Under the pieces are notes generated by a model, which was given only the letters and a program-made list of their open reading frames with translations, was not told the DNA's origin and searched no databases. 49,949 nt of DNA, taken from positions 1 to 49,949 of the forward strand of contig CAKZLG010000277.1 in assembly GCA_937125035.1 (NCBI GenBank), written 5' to 3'. Below, one piece after another: positions 31,937-41,385 of this stretch (the stretch's first letter is position 1; the number at the start of each line of letters is the position of its first letter). The DNA is from an uncultured Maribacter sp. Its GTDB lineage: Bacteria; Bacteroidota; Bacteroidia; Flavobacteriales; Flavobacteriaceae. Position numbers and translations under genes: made by a program.

Positions 31937-33253
31937 ATGAGCACCACAACGATACCGTACGTACCTTTTAAAGTAAAGGATATGAGCCTAGCGGCCTGGG
32001 GAAGGAAGGAAATTGAATTGGCCCAGGCCGAAATGCCGGGACTCATGGCCCTGCGTGAGGAATATGGCGCTGATCAACCCCTTAAAGGAGCACGTATTGC
32101 GGGTTGTTTGCACATGACCATTCAAACGGCGGTACTCATTGAGACCTTAGTGGCACTAGGGGCAGAGGTCACCTGGAGTTCCTGCAATATCTTCTCTACC
32201 CAAGACCAGGCCGCGGCCGCCATTGCCGATGCTGGCATACCGGTCTATGCCTGGAAAGGAATGAACGAGGAAGAGTTTGACTGGTGCATAGAACAGACCC
32301 TTTTCTTTGGGGAAGACAGGAAGCCCTTGAACATGATCTTGGATGACGGGGGAGACCTCACCAATATGGTGTTGGACAACTATCCGGAACTGGCCAAAGG
32401 AATAAAAGGACTTTCAGAAGAGACCACCACAGGGGTACACAGGCTCTACGAAAGGGTAAAAAAGGGCACTTTGCCCATGCCCGCGATCAACGTGAACGAT
32501 TCTGTGACCAAATCCAAATTTGACAATAAATATGGTTGTAGGGAAAGTGCCGTGGACGCCATTAGAAGGGCCACGGATACGATGCTGGCCGGAAAAAAAG
32601 TTGTCGTGGCCGGTTATGGAGACGTTGGTAAGGGCACAGCGGCCTCCTTTAAAGGGGCTGGATCCATTGTCACCGTCACTGAAATAGACCCCATCTGTGC
32701 CTTACAGGCCTGCATGGACGGCTTTGAAGTGAAAAAACTGGAAACGGTCATTGGCAATGCGGATATCGTCATTACGACCACCGGCAACAAGGATATCATT
32801 AAAGGTGAGCACTTTGCCGCTTTAAAGGATAAGGCCATCGTATGCAATATTGGGCATTTTGACAATGAGATCGATATGGCGTGGCTCAACACCAATTATG
32901 GGCATACCAAAGACGAGATAAAACCCCAAGTGGATAAGTATACCATTGATGGCAAGGATGTCATTGTTCTGGCCGAAGGCCGATTGGTAAATTTGGGCTG
33001 TGCCACGGGCCACCCCAGTTTTGTGATGAGCAATTCCTTTACCAACCAGACCTTGGCCCAAATTGAACTTTGGAAAAACAGTGCCAATTACGAGAATAAA
33101 GTCTACATGCTGCCAAAGCATCTAGACGAAAAAGTGGCCAAATTACATTTGGCACGTTTGGGAGCGGAACTTACAGAATTGAAACCCTACCAGGCGGAAT
33201 ATATTGGCGTCACCGTAGAGGGACCTTTTAAACCAGAGTATTACAGGTATTGA
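31937..33253 (+). CDS. ahcY: Adenosylhomocysteinase (SAH hydrolase)
   Basis: AhcY splits S-adenosylhomocysteine to homocysteine and adenosine and keeps methylation reactions going. The 438-residue protein has the expected N-terminal substrate part ([38 protein letters not shown]). The NAD-binding motif GYGDVGKG lies at residues 226-233, and the end [11 protein letters not shown]...PFKPEYYRY is typical. It is followed by a strong bidirectional terminator. Identification is firm. Confidence 0.97.
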   Translation: MSTTTIPYVPFKVKDMSLAAWGRKEIELAQAEMPGLMALREEYGADQPLKGARIAGCLHMTIQTAVLIETLVALGAEVTWSSCNIFSTQDQAAAAIADAGIPVYAWKGMNEEEFDWCIEQTLFFGEDRKPLNMILDDGGDLTNMVLDNYPELAKGIKGLSEETTTGVHRLYERVKKGTLPMPAINVNDSVTKSKFDNKYGCRESAVDAIRRATDTMLAGKKVVVAGYGDVGKGTAASFKGAGSIVTVTEIDPICALQACMDGFEVKKLETVIGNADIVITTTGNKDIIKGEHFAALKDKAIVCNIGHFDNEIDMAWLNTNYGHTKDEIKPQVDKYTIDGKDVIVLAEGRLVNLGCATGHPSFVMSNSFTNQTLAQIELWKNSANYENKVYMLPKHLDEKVAKLHLARLGAELTELKPYQAEYIGVTVEGPFKPEYYRY

Positions 33254-33275
33254 TCATGGCCTTAAGACAAAACGC

Positions 33276-33312
33276 AAAAAAAAGCCTTGGTCATGGACCA
33301 AGGCTTTTTTTT
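33276..33312. terminator. Bidirectional terminator between ahcY and the DUF3332 gene
   Basis: GCCTTGGTC and GACCAAGGC form a perfect 9-base stem with an ATG loop, flanked by eight A and eight T. It serves both the rightward ahcY and the leftward gene at 33344. Confidence 0.92.
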
Positions 33313-33343
33313 GCCAATGTATAGGGCTTATTTTGTGGGCACT

Positions 33344-33928
33344 TTAATTGTTCTCTGCCAACATCCCTTCCATGTAATAGCAGTCGGTGCTTTCCTTTAG
33401 CAGGGCAAGACCCTCTTCTCTATTGTCCATGGGGTTGATTTTGACCTCCGTACCGTTGGGGAGGTACACAATGTAAAATCCTTCCTCAAAGGAGGAAAGC
33501 TTGATCACCTCGCCATTGGGCCGTACGGCATTCCATGACTTTTCATGGGGCTTATAGACCAGATCCACCTTTTTCCCTTTTTTCGGTCCCTCCACTACAG
33601 TCACCTGTATCCTGTTCTTTGTAGCGATCATCTCAAAGGTGTTCCCATCTCGTTCCACCATTTGTAGTTCCTCATCCCCTTCTTCCATGGCAATGGGATT
33701 GGAGCCGCTCCAAAATTCAATAACGTTGAAAATAATGGTATCCCCCAGAAAGAACAGGCCGTAGACCGGTATTATGTTGAGGCCCCAAAATACCAAATTG
33801 TTCACAAACCTACTGTCAGATACCTCTTGGTTCCAGTCCTTAAGGTTGTTGAATGCGCTAAAAGAACCAAGGCAGCTGGAAAATAACAAAGTACTGGCCA
33901 TGGCCACACAGATAATTGATTTTTTCAT
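33344..33928 (-). CDS. DUF3332 lipoprotein
   Basis: This 194-residue protein has a lipoprotein signal (MKKSIICVAMASTLLFSSC, lipobox FSSC), then LGSFSAFNNLKDWNQEV. A hydrophobic segment with FWGLNIIPVYGLFFLGDTIIFNVIEFW follows; the rest is a beta-rich soluble part. The layout matches DUF3332. Function unknown. The ATG at 33928 is preferred to that at 33937. Confidence 0.85.
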   Translation of the reverse strand: MKKSIICVAMASTLLFSSCLGSFSAFNNLKDWNQEVSDSRFVNNLVFWGLNIIPVYGLFFLGDTIIFNVIEFWSGSNPIAMEEGDEELQMVERDGNTFEMIATKNRIQVTVVEGPKKGKKVDLVYKPHEKSWNAVRPNGEVIKLSSFEEGFYIVYLPNGTEVKINPMDNREEGLALLKESTDCYYMEGMLAENN

Positions 33929-34062
33929 AATGTTCATTATTTTAGATTATCCCTTGAAATTACTTAAACTTGTATTAAATATTAATCGATTCCACCTTTT
34001 TATTGACCGGAAAGAAAGGGTAGTGCTCTGATCAAAAGAGCATGGACAAATTCAGCAAAACA

Positions 34063-34590
34063 ATGAAAAAGACCATTTTCATAGACATGGATGAGGTAAT
34101 TGCGGATACTTATGGTGCGCACATAGAAATGTACAACCAAGAATATAACGGTCAACTTACATTGGATGTATGTAAGGGATATGAAGTATGGATGAAAGTT
34201 CCTGAAGCCCACCAGGAAAGCGTTCGTGGGCATGCCAAGCGCAGGGGTTTCTTTAAAAACCTGAAACCCATTCCGGGCAGTATTGAGGTCATTGAAGCAC
34301 TGGCCCATGCACATGAGGTCTACATCGCCTCGGCCGCCATGCAATTTCCAAATTCCCTTGAGGAGAAAAGTGAATGGTTGGATATGTTCTTGCCCTTTAT
34401 CCCTTGGCAGAACAGGATTTTATGCGGCCACAAGCATATTTTACGGGGAGATGTCCTTATTGATGACCGCAGTTACAATCTCAAGGCCTTCAATGGCAGA
34501 AGCATCATGTTCTCTTCGCCCCACAATGCCCATAGCAATGGGTTTGAAAGGGCGGACACATGGGAAGATATCAGAACTATGCTATTGTAG
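34063..34590 (+). CDS. 5'(3')-deoxyribonucleotidase (HAD, C-type)
   Basis: This 175-residue HAD phosphatase starts MKKTIFIDMDEVIADTYG, with catalytic DMDEV. It has GFFKNLKPIPGSIEVIEAL and VYIASAAMQFPNSL as motifs II/III, and DVLIDDRSYNLKAF with the acidic pair of motif IV. It matches the mono-domain pyrimidine deoxyribonucleotidase family, which removes the phosphate from dNMPs. The ATG at 34063 has an A-rich upstream and gives the usual start; 34042 is the alternative. It is 24 bases from the convergent GAF gene. Confidence 0.88.
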   Translation: MKKTIFIDMDEVIADTYGAHIEMYNQEYNGQLTLDVCKGYEVWMKVPEAHQESVRGHAKRRGFFKNLKPIPGSIEVIEALAHAHEVYIASAAMQFPNSLEEKSEWLDMFLPFIPWQNRILCGHKHILRGDVLIDDRSYNLKAFNGRSIMFSSPHNAHSNGFERADTWEDIRTMLL

Positions 34591-34614
34591 ATCAGAACAT
34601 GACCGCCCTACGGT

Positions 34615-35124
34615 TCATCCCTCACCTTGGGCCAAATACTGTCCTATCCTTTCCCCAATGGCCATAAGGGCCTCACTTTCCTCCTTCGTAAAATTATAGG
34701 ACACCGGTTTGGCCACCCCCAGCGTGCCGTAAAGGGTGCCTTTGTAGATCATGGGTGCGGCCAAGGAACCTTCCATTTTCGTCTCTTTGGCAGCTGGCCG
34801 TGCCACCCCAGACGCGTCGGTTTGCAGATTGCACATTTCTACAGGTTTACGGCGCTCTGCCGCAATTCCTGCCATGCCTTTGCCTATGGGTATGGTGGAA
34901 ACCTTGGGCATTAAAAATTCCGGTATTCCCTTTTGGGCCTTTAGTTGTAATAGATCGGTGCCAGGTTCCAAAAAATGTAGTGTGCCCGTTGCACATTCAA
35001 AGGCAGTTATGCAGGTTTCCAAAACCGCGTTCCAGTCCACCTCTTTGGAGTGCAATAACTCGTTGACAAGGGTTGTGCTTGTGCTTTTTTCTTTCGCCAT
35101 TTCCGGGGTGTATTTTAAATTCAT
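34615..35124 (-). CDS. GAF domain protein
   Basis: This 169-residue protein is almost entirely one GAF domain: LETCITAFECATGTLHFLEPGTDLLQLKAQKGIPE, then GKGMAGIAAERRKPVEMCNLQ and SLAAPMIYKGTLYGTLGVAKP. No output domain is attached. It could sense a small molecule or redox state (free methionine sulfoxide reductases are also stand-alone GAF proteins, but the three-cysteine arrangement is not seen). The start could also be the ATG at 35100. Confidence 0.85.
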   Translation of the reverse strand: MNLKYTPEMAKEKSTSTTLVNELLHSKEVDWNAVLETCITAFECATGTLHFLEPGTDLLQLKAQKGIPEFLMPKVSTIPIGKGMAGIAAERRKPVEMCNLQTDASGVARPAAKETKMEGSLAAPMIYKGTLYGTLGVAKPVSYNFTKEESEALMAIGERIGQYLAQGEG

Positions 35125-35294
35125 GGTAAAGGTAAGGGAAACCTGAATTTATCACGGTACGGAAAGTCGGCTTTCTAAAAAACGAACGTCCCTCCGAAAT
35201 TGAATGAGGGTGCCCAGAACTGTAGTGGGCTTCCACTTCATAGCCCCTCTATTTTATGGCTCCTCTGCCCCGCCCACGCACCACATGCCAAAAG

Positions 35295-35331
35295 AAAAAG
35301 CCCCTGCACATGTTGTGTGCAGGGGCTTTTT
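35295..35331. terminator. Bidirectional terminator after rpmA
   Basis: GCCCCTGCACA pairs with TGTGCAGGGGC over 11 bases (35300-35310 with 35316-35326), flanked by five A and five T. It is 25 bases downstream of the leftward rpmA. The 231-base gap around it (35125-35355) holds no other recognisable feature. Confidence 0.9.
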
Positions 35332-35355
35332 AAATTATTTTGAACGGGCAGTACC

Positions 35356-35616
35356 TTATGCCTCAAAAGGCTCTATGGAAACAAAGGATTTTCCGCCGGC
35401 CTTCTTCTCAAATTTCACAAGACCATCTACTTTGGCGTGCAATGTATGGTCTTTTCCAAGATATACGTTTTCACCAGGATTGTGTTTGGTTCCGCGTTGC
35501 CTAACGATGATGTTTCCGGCGATGGCGGCTTGCCCACCGAATATCTTAACGCCCAAGCGTTTCGATTCTGACTCCCTACCGTTCTTTGAACTACCTACAC
35601 CTTTTTTATGTGCCAT
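35356..35616 (-). CDS. rpmA: 50S ribosomal protein L27
   Basis: bL27 sits near the peptidyl transferase centre. The 86-residue protein has the usual features: [24 protein letters not shown], then [19 protein letters not shown]. The N-terminus starts directly with the mature AHKKG, so no N-terminal cleavage step as in Firmicutes is needed. It follows rplU with a gap of 47 bases. Confidence 0.97.
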   Translation of the reverse strand: MAHKKGVGSSKNGRESESKRLGVKIFGGQAAIAGNIIVRQRGTKHNPGENVYLGKDHTLHAKVDGLVKFEKKAGGKSFVSIEPFEA

Positions 35617-35663
35617 TTTTTACGGTTTTAAAAAATTATACTTTAGAAGGATGGTTTTGGAAC

Positions 35664-36326
35664 TTAGGCCTTACCGCCGTCCAATTCATCTTGCCATTTC
35701 TTCAATTCATCCCATTTGCCTTCCGCGGCCAGTTTGGCCTGTGCTGGCCAAGTGTCCGTAACATGGTTGCCACGTACCCCAGAAATAATCTCTGCGATCT
35801 TTTCGGGTGATGTCTTTGCAAGCTCTGCATACGTACTGATGCCTGAGTCGGTCAAGGTCTCGGCAATTTTTGGTCCTATCCCTTCAATTTTTTTAAGGTC
35901 GTCCCCCTTGGTGGACGCCTTTTTGGTGGCCTTTGGCGCCGGCGCCTCTTTTTTGGGCTCTGCTTTTGCTGCGGGCTTCTCCTCTTTCTTTGCCGGCTCG
36001 GCTTTCTTGGCCCCTTTCGCCACTATGCCCTCTACCATGATTTCGGTCAAGGACTGGCGGTGGCCATTCTTCTTTTTGTATCCTTTTCTTCTTTTCTTAT
36101 GGAAAACGATAACTTTATCACCTTTAAGGTGCTTAATGACTTTGGCCTCTACAGCGGCACCTTCTATGGCCGGGGCGCCAATGGTCACGTTCTTACCGTC
36201 ATCCAATAGGAGAACTTGGTCAAAAGTTATCTTTTTCCCTTCTTCTGCCTGCAAGCGGTGAACGTACACTTTTTGGTCTTTTGCAACTTTGAATTGCTGC
36301 CCTGCCATCTCTACGATTGCGTACAT
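35664..36326 (-). CDS. rplU: 50S ribosomal protein L21 with C-terminal HhH extension
   Basis: bL21 binds 23S rRNA domain III or so early in assembly. The first 104 residues are normal L21 (MYAIVEMAGQQFKVAKDQ, FHKKRRKGYKKKNGHRQ). The protein then continues to 220 residues. A Lys/Ala/Glu-rich linker (about 105-145) is followed by a helix-hairpin-helix-like domain (LKKIEGIGPKIAETLTDSGI, then TYAELAKTSPEKIAEIISG) of the type found in DNA-repair and ribosomal proteins. Extended L21 proteins are known in this phylum. A good promoter is at 36379-36408. Confidence 0.95.
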   Translation of the reverse strand: MYAIVEMAGQQFKVAKDQKVYVHRLQAEEGKKITFDQVLLLDDGKNVTIGAPAIEGAAVEAKVIKHLKGDKVIVFHKKRRKGYKKKNGHRQSLTEIMVEGIVAKGAKKAEPAKKEEKPAAKAEPKKEAPAPKATKKASTKGDDLKKIEGIGPKIAETLTDSGISTYAELAKTSPEKIAEIISGVRGNHVTDTWPAQAKLAAEGKWDELKKWQDELDGGKA

Positions 36327-36378
36327 ATGCGTTGAAAATGAATGGTTCTAAGCCTTGGATTTTTTCCAAAGGCGGGTG

Positions 36379-36408
36379 CAAATATACTGCTTAATGTGTA
36401 ATCCACAA
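36379..36408 (-). promoter_or_regulatory. Promoter of rplU-rpmA
   Basis: On the minus strand TTG (36406-36408) and TATATTTG (36379-36386) are 19 bases apart, the best-spaced Bacteroidota promoter in the window. The -7 box lies 53 bases upstream of the rplU ATG. Confidence 0.7.
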
Positions 36409-36424
36409 GGGTTTTGACAAGTTT

Positions 36425-36880
36425 TTAAGCCCGTTTTTTCTGGGGATTTAAAGAAGGTTTGAACAATTGCATAAAAGACAGGGTCAGCACCAAAGTGGTA
36501 CTAAAGCCCATGGTGGCCACCACCAAAAAGACAATGGCCTCAAAATTCTGGTACTCGCTGGCCCATTTCGTGGACAATTCCTCCAAAAAGCCAGGACTCA
36601 ACTCTGTTGAGTAAAGGGCAAAAAACAGCGTGAATATTAAAGTAGCCACGCCACCAGTGACCAAACCGGCAACGAATCCGCTACCATAGTCAAAAGAACT
36701 CGCCAATTTCAATTTATAATATTTTATGGCCTCATATATTCCAAAACCCGTTATGACCGCATTGAACAAGCTATAAAACACGTTGGTATGGAGACCCATT
36801 AGCGAGAGTATTAAAAAATAAGCAATGAGGCTACCACTCGTGGCCACCCCAAAGCGCAAGGGCAAAGCATATTTCTTCAT
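36425..36880 (-). CDS. DUF4199 membrane protein
   Basis: This 151-residue protein has four predicted transmembrane helices, with the motifs FGVATSGSLIAYFLILS, YEAIKYYKLKLASSFDYGSGFVAGL-like in the middle (in short form GSGFVAGLVTGGVATLIF), and a last helix FLVVATMGFSTTLVLTLSF. The pattern matches the Bacteroidota DUF4199 family. Function unknown. It is leftward and stands alone between rplU and the M16 peptidase pair. Confidence 0.82.
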   Translation of the reverse strand: MKKYALPLRFGVATSGSLIAYFLILSLMGLHTNVFYSLFNAVITGFGIYEAIKYYKLKLASSFDYGSGFVAGLVTGGVATLIFTLFFALYSTELSPGFLEELSTKWASEYQNFEAIVFLVVATMGFSTTLVLTLSFMQLFKPSLNPQKKRA

Positions 36881-37072
36881 AGTTTTGTTTTTTGGTGTTT
36901 GTCTTAATTTAAGAAATAATAGGCGTTAGACGGGTATAATTTCTTGTTAAATTGTGCCGCAAACGCCCAAAAAATTTCATTTTCCGCTATATTTCTCCAC
37001 CATTAAAGGTGCTGTGCTGACCTTTGCCAAGTTCTATAGGCAGTATAGCACATAACACTTAAACACTGACAA

Positions 37073-38395
37073 ATGAAAAAGCAACTATTCATGGCCGTGG
37101 CGTTCTTTGCCTTGGCCGTAACGGGCCGGGCGCAAGAAGTGGCCTACGAGGAGTATGACCTGGACAACGGCCTGCATGTAATCCTGCACCAAGACAACAC
37201 CGCTCCCGTGGTCACCACCTCGGTCATGTACCATGTGGGCGGCAAGGACCGTACTGAAGGCCGAACGGGTTTTGCCCACTTCTTTGAACATCTTTTGTTC
37301 GAGGGCACTAAGAACATAGAAAAGGGGAAATGGTTTGAAATCGTGTCCGCCAACGGCGGCACCAACAATGCCAATACCTCCAATGACAGGACCTACTACT
37401 ACGAGGTTTTTCCATCAAATAATTTGAAGTTGGGGCTATGGATGGAATCTGAGCGGATGTTGCACCCCGTCATCAACCAAGTTGGCGTGGACACCCAAAA
37501 TGAAGTGGTAAAGGAGGAGAAGCGCCTGCGCTATGATAATTCCCCTTATGGAAAGATCTTGTTCGCCGTGGCAGAGAACTTGTTTAAAAAACATCCTTAT
37601 AAAGATCCAAACATTGGTTACATGGAAGATTTGGATGCTGCTTCCTTGGAGGAGTTCATTGCCTACAAAGAAAAATATTATGTGCCCAACAATGCCGTAC
37701 TCGTAGTAGCGGGAGATATAGACATCCCCCAGACCAAGAAATGGATTGCGGATTATTTTGGCCCCATTCCAAGAGGGGCGGACATTCAGAGAAGTTTTCC
37801 TTTGGAAGACCCCATTACCCAAGAGATAAGGGCCACTCAGTACGACCCCAACATTCAAATACCAGCTTCCATCATGGCCTATAGGACGCCCGGTTTTAAA
37901 AACAGGGACGCCTATGTGCTGGATATGATATCCACCTATCTCAGTGATGGGCCCTCTTCCAAATTGTACAAGAAAATGGTGGATGACCAAAAAGAGGCCC
38001 TCCAAGTAGGGGCTTTCAATATTGGCCAAGAAGATTATGGCATGTACCTTGTTTTCGCCTTGCCCGTTGGGGATACCTCTTTAGAGCAATTGAACACCTC
38101 TATTGAGGAAGAGATGGCCAAGACCAGGGAAGCGCTCATTTCCGAGAATGACTATAAGAAATTACAGAACAAATTTGAAAATCGCTTTGTAAACTCCAAT
38201 GCCAGTATTGAGGGCATTGCGGGCTCATTGGCCACGAACTATCTGTTGTATGGGGATACTTCGCTCATCAACAAGGAAATTGAAATCTACCGATCCATAA
38301 CCCGTGAGGAAATCATGGAAGTGGCCCAGAAATACCTGAAGCCCAACCAACGTGTCATCATCGATTATTTGCCAGAGGAAAATCCTTCGAACTAA
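37073..38395 (+). CDS. M16 zinc metallopeptidase (catalytic subunit)
   Basis: This 440-residue protein has a signal peptide (MKKQLFMAVAFFALAVTGRAQ) and the M16 inverted zinc motif HFFEH at residues 69-73. The third zinc ligand is a glutamate about 76 residues on (E149 in VVKEEKR), so it should be active. It has the two M16 domains (N-terminal catalytic about 25-230, C-terminal about 240-440). It probably works in the periplasm. The downstream gene encodes a non-catalytic M16 partner, the usual pair of this family. The genes are 10 bases apart. Confidence 0.93.
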   Translation: MKKQLFMAVAFFALAVTGRAQEVAYEEYDLDNGLHVILHQDNTAPVVTTSVMYHVGGKDRTEGRTGFAHFFEHLLFEGTKNIEKGKWFEIVSANGGTNNANTSNDRTYYYEVFPSNNLKLGLWMESERMLHPVINQVGVDTQNEVVKEEKRLRYDNSPYGKILFAVAENLFKKHPYKDPNIGYMEDLDAASLEEFIAYKEKYYVPNNAVLVVAGDIDIPQTKKWIADYFGPIPRGADIQRSFPLEDPITQEIRATQYDPNIQIPASIMAYRTPGFKNRDAYVLDMISTYLSDGPSSKLYKKMVDDQKEALQVGAFNIGQEDYGMYLVFALPVGDTSLEQLNTSIEEEMAKTREALISENDYKKLQNKFENRFVNSNASIEGIAGSLATNYLLYGDTSLINKEIEIYRSITREEIMEVAQKYLKPNQRVIIDYLPEENPSN

Positions 38396-38405
38396 AAAAA
38401 ATACC

Positions 38406-40478
38406 ATGCAAAAGCTATATACATTCCTATTCCTTTCATTTACGGCCACATTGGCCTTTGGGCAAGTAGACCGGACCAAAATGCCAGAGCCGGGTCCGGC
38501 CCCGGAAATCAATCTGGAGGAGCCCCAACGTTTTGAACTCAACAACGGCCTTACGGTTCTTGTTGTAGAGAACCACAAGCTACCAAGGGTATCCGTACAA
38601 CTCACCTTGGACAACCCACCTATTCTGGAAGGTGAAAAAGCAGGGGTGGCCAGTTTAACCGGGTCTCTCCTGGGCTTGGGATCCAAAAGCATCCCCAAGG
38701 ACGAGTTCAATGAAGAAATAGACTTTTTGGGAGCCACCATGAATTTTGGTCCCCAAGGCGCCTATGCCAGTTCCCTCTCCAAATATTTCCCCCGTATTCT
38801 TGAGCTAATGGCAGACGCCGCCATAAATCCCAATTTTACGCAAGTGGAGTTTGATAAGGAAAAGGACAAACTGATCACCGGCCTAAAGACCCAGGAAAAA
38901 GATGTGGCCGCCATTGCAGAGCGGGTTCAGCGGGTCTTGGCCTACGGCAAAGATCACCCGTTTGGCGAATATACCTCAGAGGAGACCGTCAACAATGTGC
39001 TGCTTACGGATGTTCAAGAATTTTACCGCAACTATTTTGTGCCTGCCAATGCCTATCTCATTGTTATTGGCGATGTTACCTTTGGTGAGGTCAAAGATTT
39101 GGTGGAGACCCATTTCACACCATGGACGAAGGCCGCGCCACCCTCCTTCTCCTACTCCAATCCCAAGGATGCCCAATACACCCAAATCAATTTTGTGGAT
39201 ATGCCCAATGCCGTGCAATCAGAAATTGCCGTGCAGAACTTGGTGAACCTTCAAATGAAGGATGCGGACTATCTCCCTGCACTAATGGCCAACCAGATAC
39301 TTGGCGGTGGTGGCGAGGGCAGGCTTTTTCTGAATCTCAGGGAAGACAAAGGATATACCTATGGTTCCTACTCCGGTATTGGAAATGATAAATACGGACC
39401 CTCGCGCTTTAGGGCTACGGCAAGTGTACGAAACATGGTCACGGACAGTTCTGTGGTGGAACTCCTCAAAGAGGTGGACCGCATGGTGAACGAACCCGTG
39501 AGCCAAAGAGAACTTGAAAATACCAAGGCCAAATATGCCGGAAGGTTCGTCATGGCCTTGGAACAACCCCAGACCCTGGCAGGGTATGCCCTGAATATTG
39601 AAACCGAAGACCTGCCAAAGGATTTTTACAAAACCTATTTGGAGCGTTTGGAAAAAATAACCGTGGCCGATGTGCAAAATGCCGCCAAAAAATACTTTAG
39701 TCCGGAAAATGCACGCATTGTGGTTGCAGGCAAAGGCAGTGAGGTTTTGGAAAATTTGGAACAAGTGACCTTCCAAGGCAAGAAGATACCCCTAAAATAT
39801 GTGGATAAGACAGGGGCCCCCAGCCAAAAGCCAGAGTACGACATGGCATTGGAAGAAGGAGTGACCGCTACTGGTATTCTGGAAAAATACATTGAGGCCA
39901 TTGGCGGTAAGGACAAACTAAAGGCTGTGGAATCTTATGCCTTGGCCGCCGATGCGGACATGCAGGGCGTAACCTTACAACTGGAACTGAAGAAGACCGC
40001 CAGCGACCAATTTATGCAAAATATAAACATGATGGGGAATTCCGTATCCAAACAGGTCTTGGACGGCGACAAGGGATATATGGTAATGCAGGGCCAACGA
40101 AAGGACCTGGGCCCTGAGGAAATTGAAAAGGTGAAAGAAGAGTCGGCCCCCTTCCCAGAATTAAATTATTTAGCGGCAGGCGACATTAGCTTGGAGGGTA
40201 CGGAAATGGTGGGCGATAAAAAAGCCTATAAGCTTCAGATCACGGACCAAAAGACCGCGTTTTACGATATGGCCACGGGATTAAAGCTGCAAGAGGTGAA
40301 CGTGGCGGAAATGCAGGGCCAACAGATGAGCCAAATTCTGTTGTATGATGATTACCAAGAGGTCTCCGGAATCTTGTTCCCCTTTAAGCTGACCCAGAGC
40401 ATGGGCCCGCAGAGCCTGGAGTTTAATGTAACGAAAATTAAGGTGAACGACGGAGTGGCTCCATCGGATTTTGAATAA
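38406..40478 (+). CDS. M16 peptidase-like protein, inactive subunit with extension
   Basis: This 690-residue protein has a signal peptide (MQKLYTFLFLSFTATLAFGQ) and two M16 domains (about 45-240 and 250-460). The zinc motif HxxEH is missing: the place reads SLTGSLLGLG. It therefore should not cleave by itself but pairs with the preceding M16 protein to form the substrate chamber. It carries an extra C-terminal part of about 200 residues, containing TGILEKYIEAIGGKDKLKAV and an outer-membrane lipoprotein-sorting-like fold. The ATG at 38406 is the real start; the frame is open upstream into the previous gene. Confidence 0.88.
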   Translation: MQKLYTFLFLSFTATLAFGQVDRTKMPEPGPAPEINLEEPQRFELNNGLTVLVVENHKLPRVSVQLTLDNPPILEGEKAGVASLTGSLLGLGSKSIPKDEFNEEIDFLGATMNFGPQGAYASSLSKYFPRILELMADAAINPNFTQVEFDKEKDKLITGLKTQEKDVAAIAERVQRVLAYGKDHPFGEYTSEETVNNVLLTDVQEFYRNYFVPANAYLIVIGDVTFGEVKDLVETHFTPWTKAAPPSFSYSNPKDAQYTQINFVDMPNAVQSEIAVQNLVNLQMKDADYLPALMANQILGGGGEGRLFLNLREDKGYTYGSYSGIGNDKYGPSRFRATASVRNMVTDSSVVELLKEVDRMVNEPVSQRELENTKAKYAGRFVMALEQPQTLAGYALNIETEDLPKDFYKTYLERLEKITVADVQNAAKKYFSPENARIVVAGKGSEVLENLEQVTFQGKKIPLKYVDKTGAPSQKPEYDMALEEGVTATGILEKYIEAIGGKDKLKAVESYALAADADMQGVTLQLELKKTASDQFMQNINMMGNSVSKQVLDGDKGYMVMQGQRKDLGPEEIEKVKEESAPFPELNYLAAGDISLEGTEMVGDKKAYKLQITDQKTAFYDMATGLKLQEVNVAEMQGQQMSQILLYDDYQEVSGILFPFKLTQSMGPQSLEFNVTKIKVNDGVAPSDFE

Positions 40479-40497
40479 GAACCTTTTTTAAACGGTT

Positions 40498-40576
40498 AAG
40501 CCGTTCAACATGGGGTGGTCCATTTCCCGGTCACCCTCCGAAAGCCAATGGAAGATACATGTTGAACGGCTTTTTT
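40498..40576 (+). terminator. Long-stem hairpin and T-run after the M16 pair
   Basis: A perfect 15-base inverted repeat (AAGCCGTTCAACATG at 40498-40512 and its complement at 40558-40572) encloses 45 bases that can fold further (GGGTG/CACCC, TCCATT/AATGGA). A T-run follows (40571-40576). It looks like a terminator of an unusually long kind. Confidence 0.7.
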
Positions 40577-40586
40577 ATGGCACCTC

Positions 40587-41330
40587 CTAGCCTATTTTCA
40601 CGATTTCTGCCTCACCAATGACAAGGCCCCGCTGTAGTTGTGCGCCACCTTTATAGGTAACGGTGGTCTCCCCATAACAGGTTACTTTCAACCGGTCTTC
40701 CACGTTGACCCTAAAGTTGCTCTCGCCGTAGGCGGTGATCTTGGTCTCGCTATTGGCAATGGCCTCAGTATTCACCTCACTTTCACCGTAGGCTCGGTAT
40801 ACCTGCCTGTGTACCCTCCCCGTTTGCAGCTCCAAATAGCTTTCTCCGTAAATGGCCACGACCAGGTCATCAAGGTCAACCGCGTTAAGGTATACTTTAG
40901 CCTCTCCATACATGGTGAGCTTAAAAGCCTCTTGCTGCAAGGGGCTTTTGCAACGAACGATTTCCTCTCCCCTAACGGAAAGATTTTTCAACGTTTTGTA
41001 CGTAATGGTCAAGGTGGCCATGGTACCTTGGTAAAGGGGCAGCTTACCTTGCCAATGGTCCGTACTCACCCGTTCTGCCTTGGTGACCACCTTGGCCCCA
41101 TCCAAGTATACCCGTAAGGTGTTGCCCTCCACCACCATATGTATTTTTTCTTGGGGCAGTTTGGCGTTGTCAATGGTCACGGATTCCTTGTCCCCCTGGA
41201 CCAAGGTAAGTTCTATATGGGGGCTTACGATAACTTTTTCAAAAGAGGGTAAGGTGAACTCATTTATTTGTGCCTTGAGACCCATGGCCATGACGTTCAA
41301 TAGGGCGAAGAATAGGTATGTTTTTTTCAT
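40587..41330 (-). CDS. Head-GIN domain protein (DUF2807-like)
   Basis: This 247-residue protein has a signal peptide (MKKTYLFFALLNVMAMGLKAQ) and a right-handed beta-helix of short repeated strands, with recurring YGE-type turns (TMYGEAK, AIYGESY, RAYGESE, TAYGESN, TCYGETT). This is the head-GIN (DUF2807) domain. It is probably periplasmic or cell-surface; function unknown. The ATG at 41330 is chosen for the signal peptide. Confidence 0.82.
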   Translation of the reverse strand: MKKTYLFFALLNVMAMGLKAQINEFTLPSFEKVIVSPHIELTLVQGDKESVTIDNAKLPQEKIHMVVEGNTLRVYLDGAKVVTKAERVSTDHWQGKLPLYQGTMATLTITYKTLKNLSVRGEEIVRCKSPLQQEAFKLTMYGEAKVYLNAVDLDDLVVAIYGESYLELQTGRVHRQVYRAYGESEVNTEAIANSETKITAYGESNFRVNVEDRLKVTCYGETTVTYKGGAQLQRGLVIGEAEIVKIG

Positions 41331-41385
41331 GATGTTCTGGTTTTTGTTTGGTTTAAAGACCATGTCCTTTCCTTTTTGTTACACT

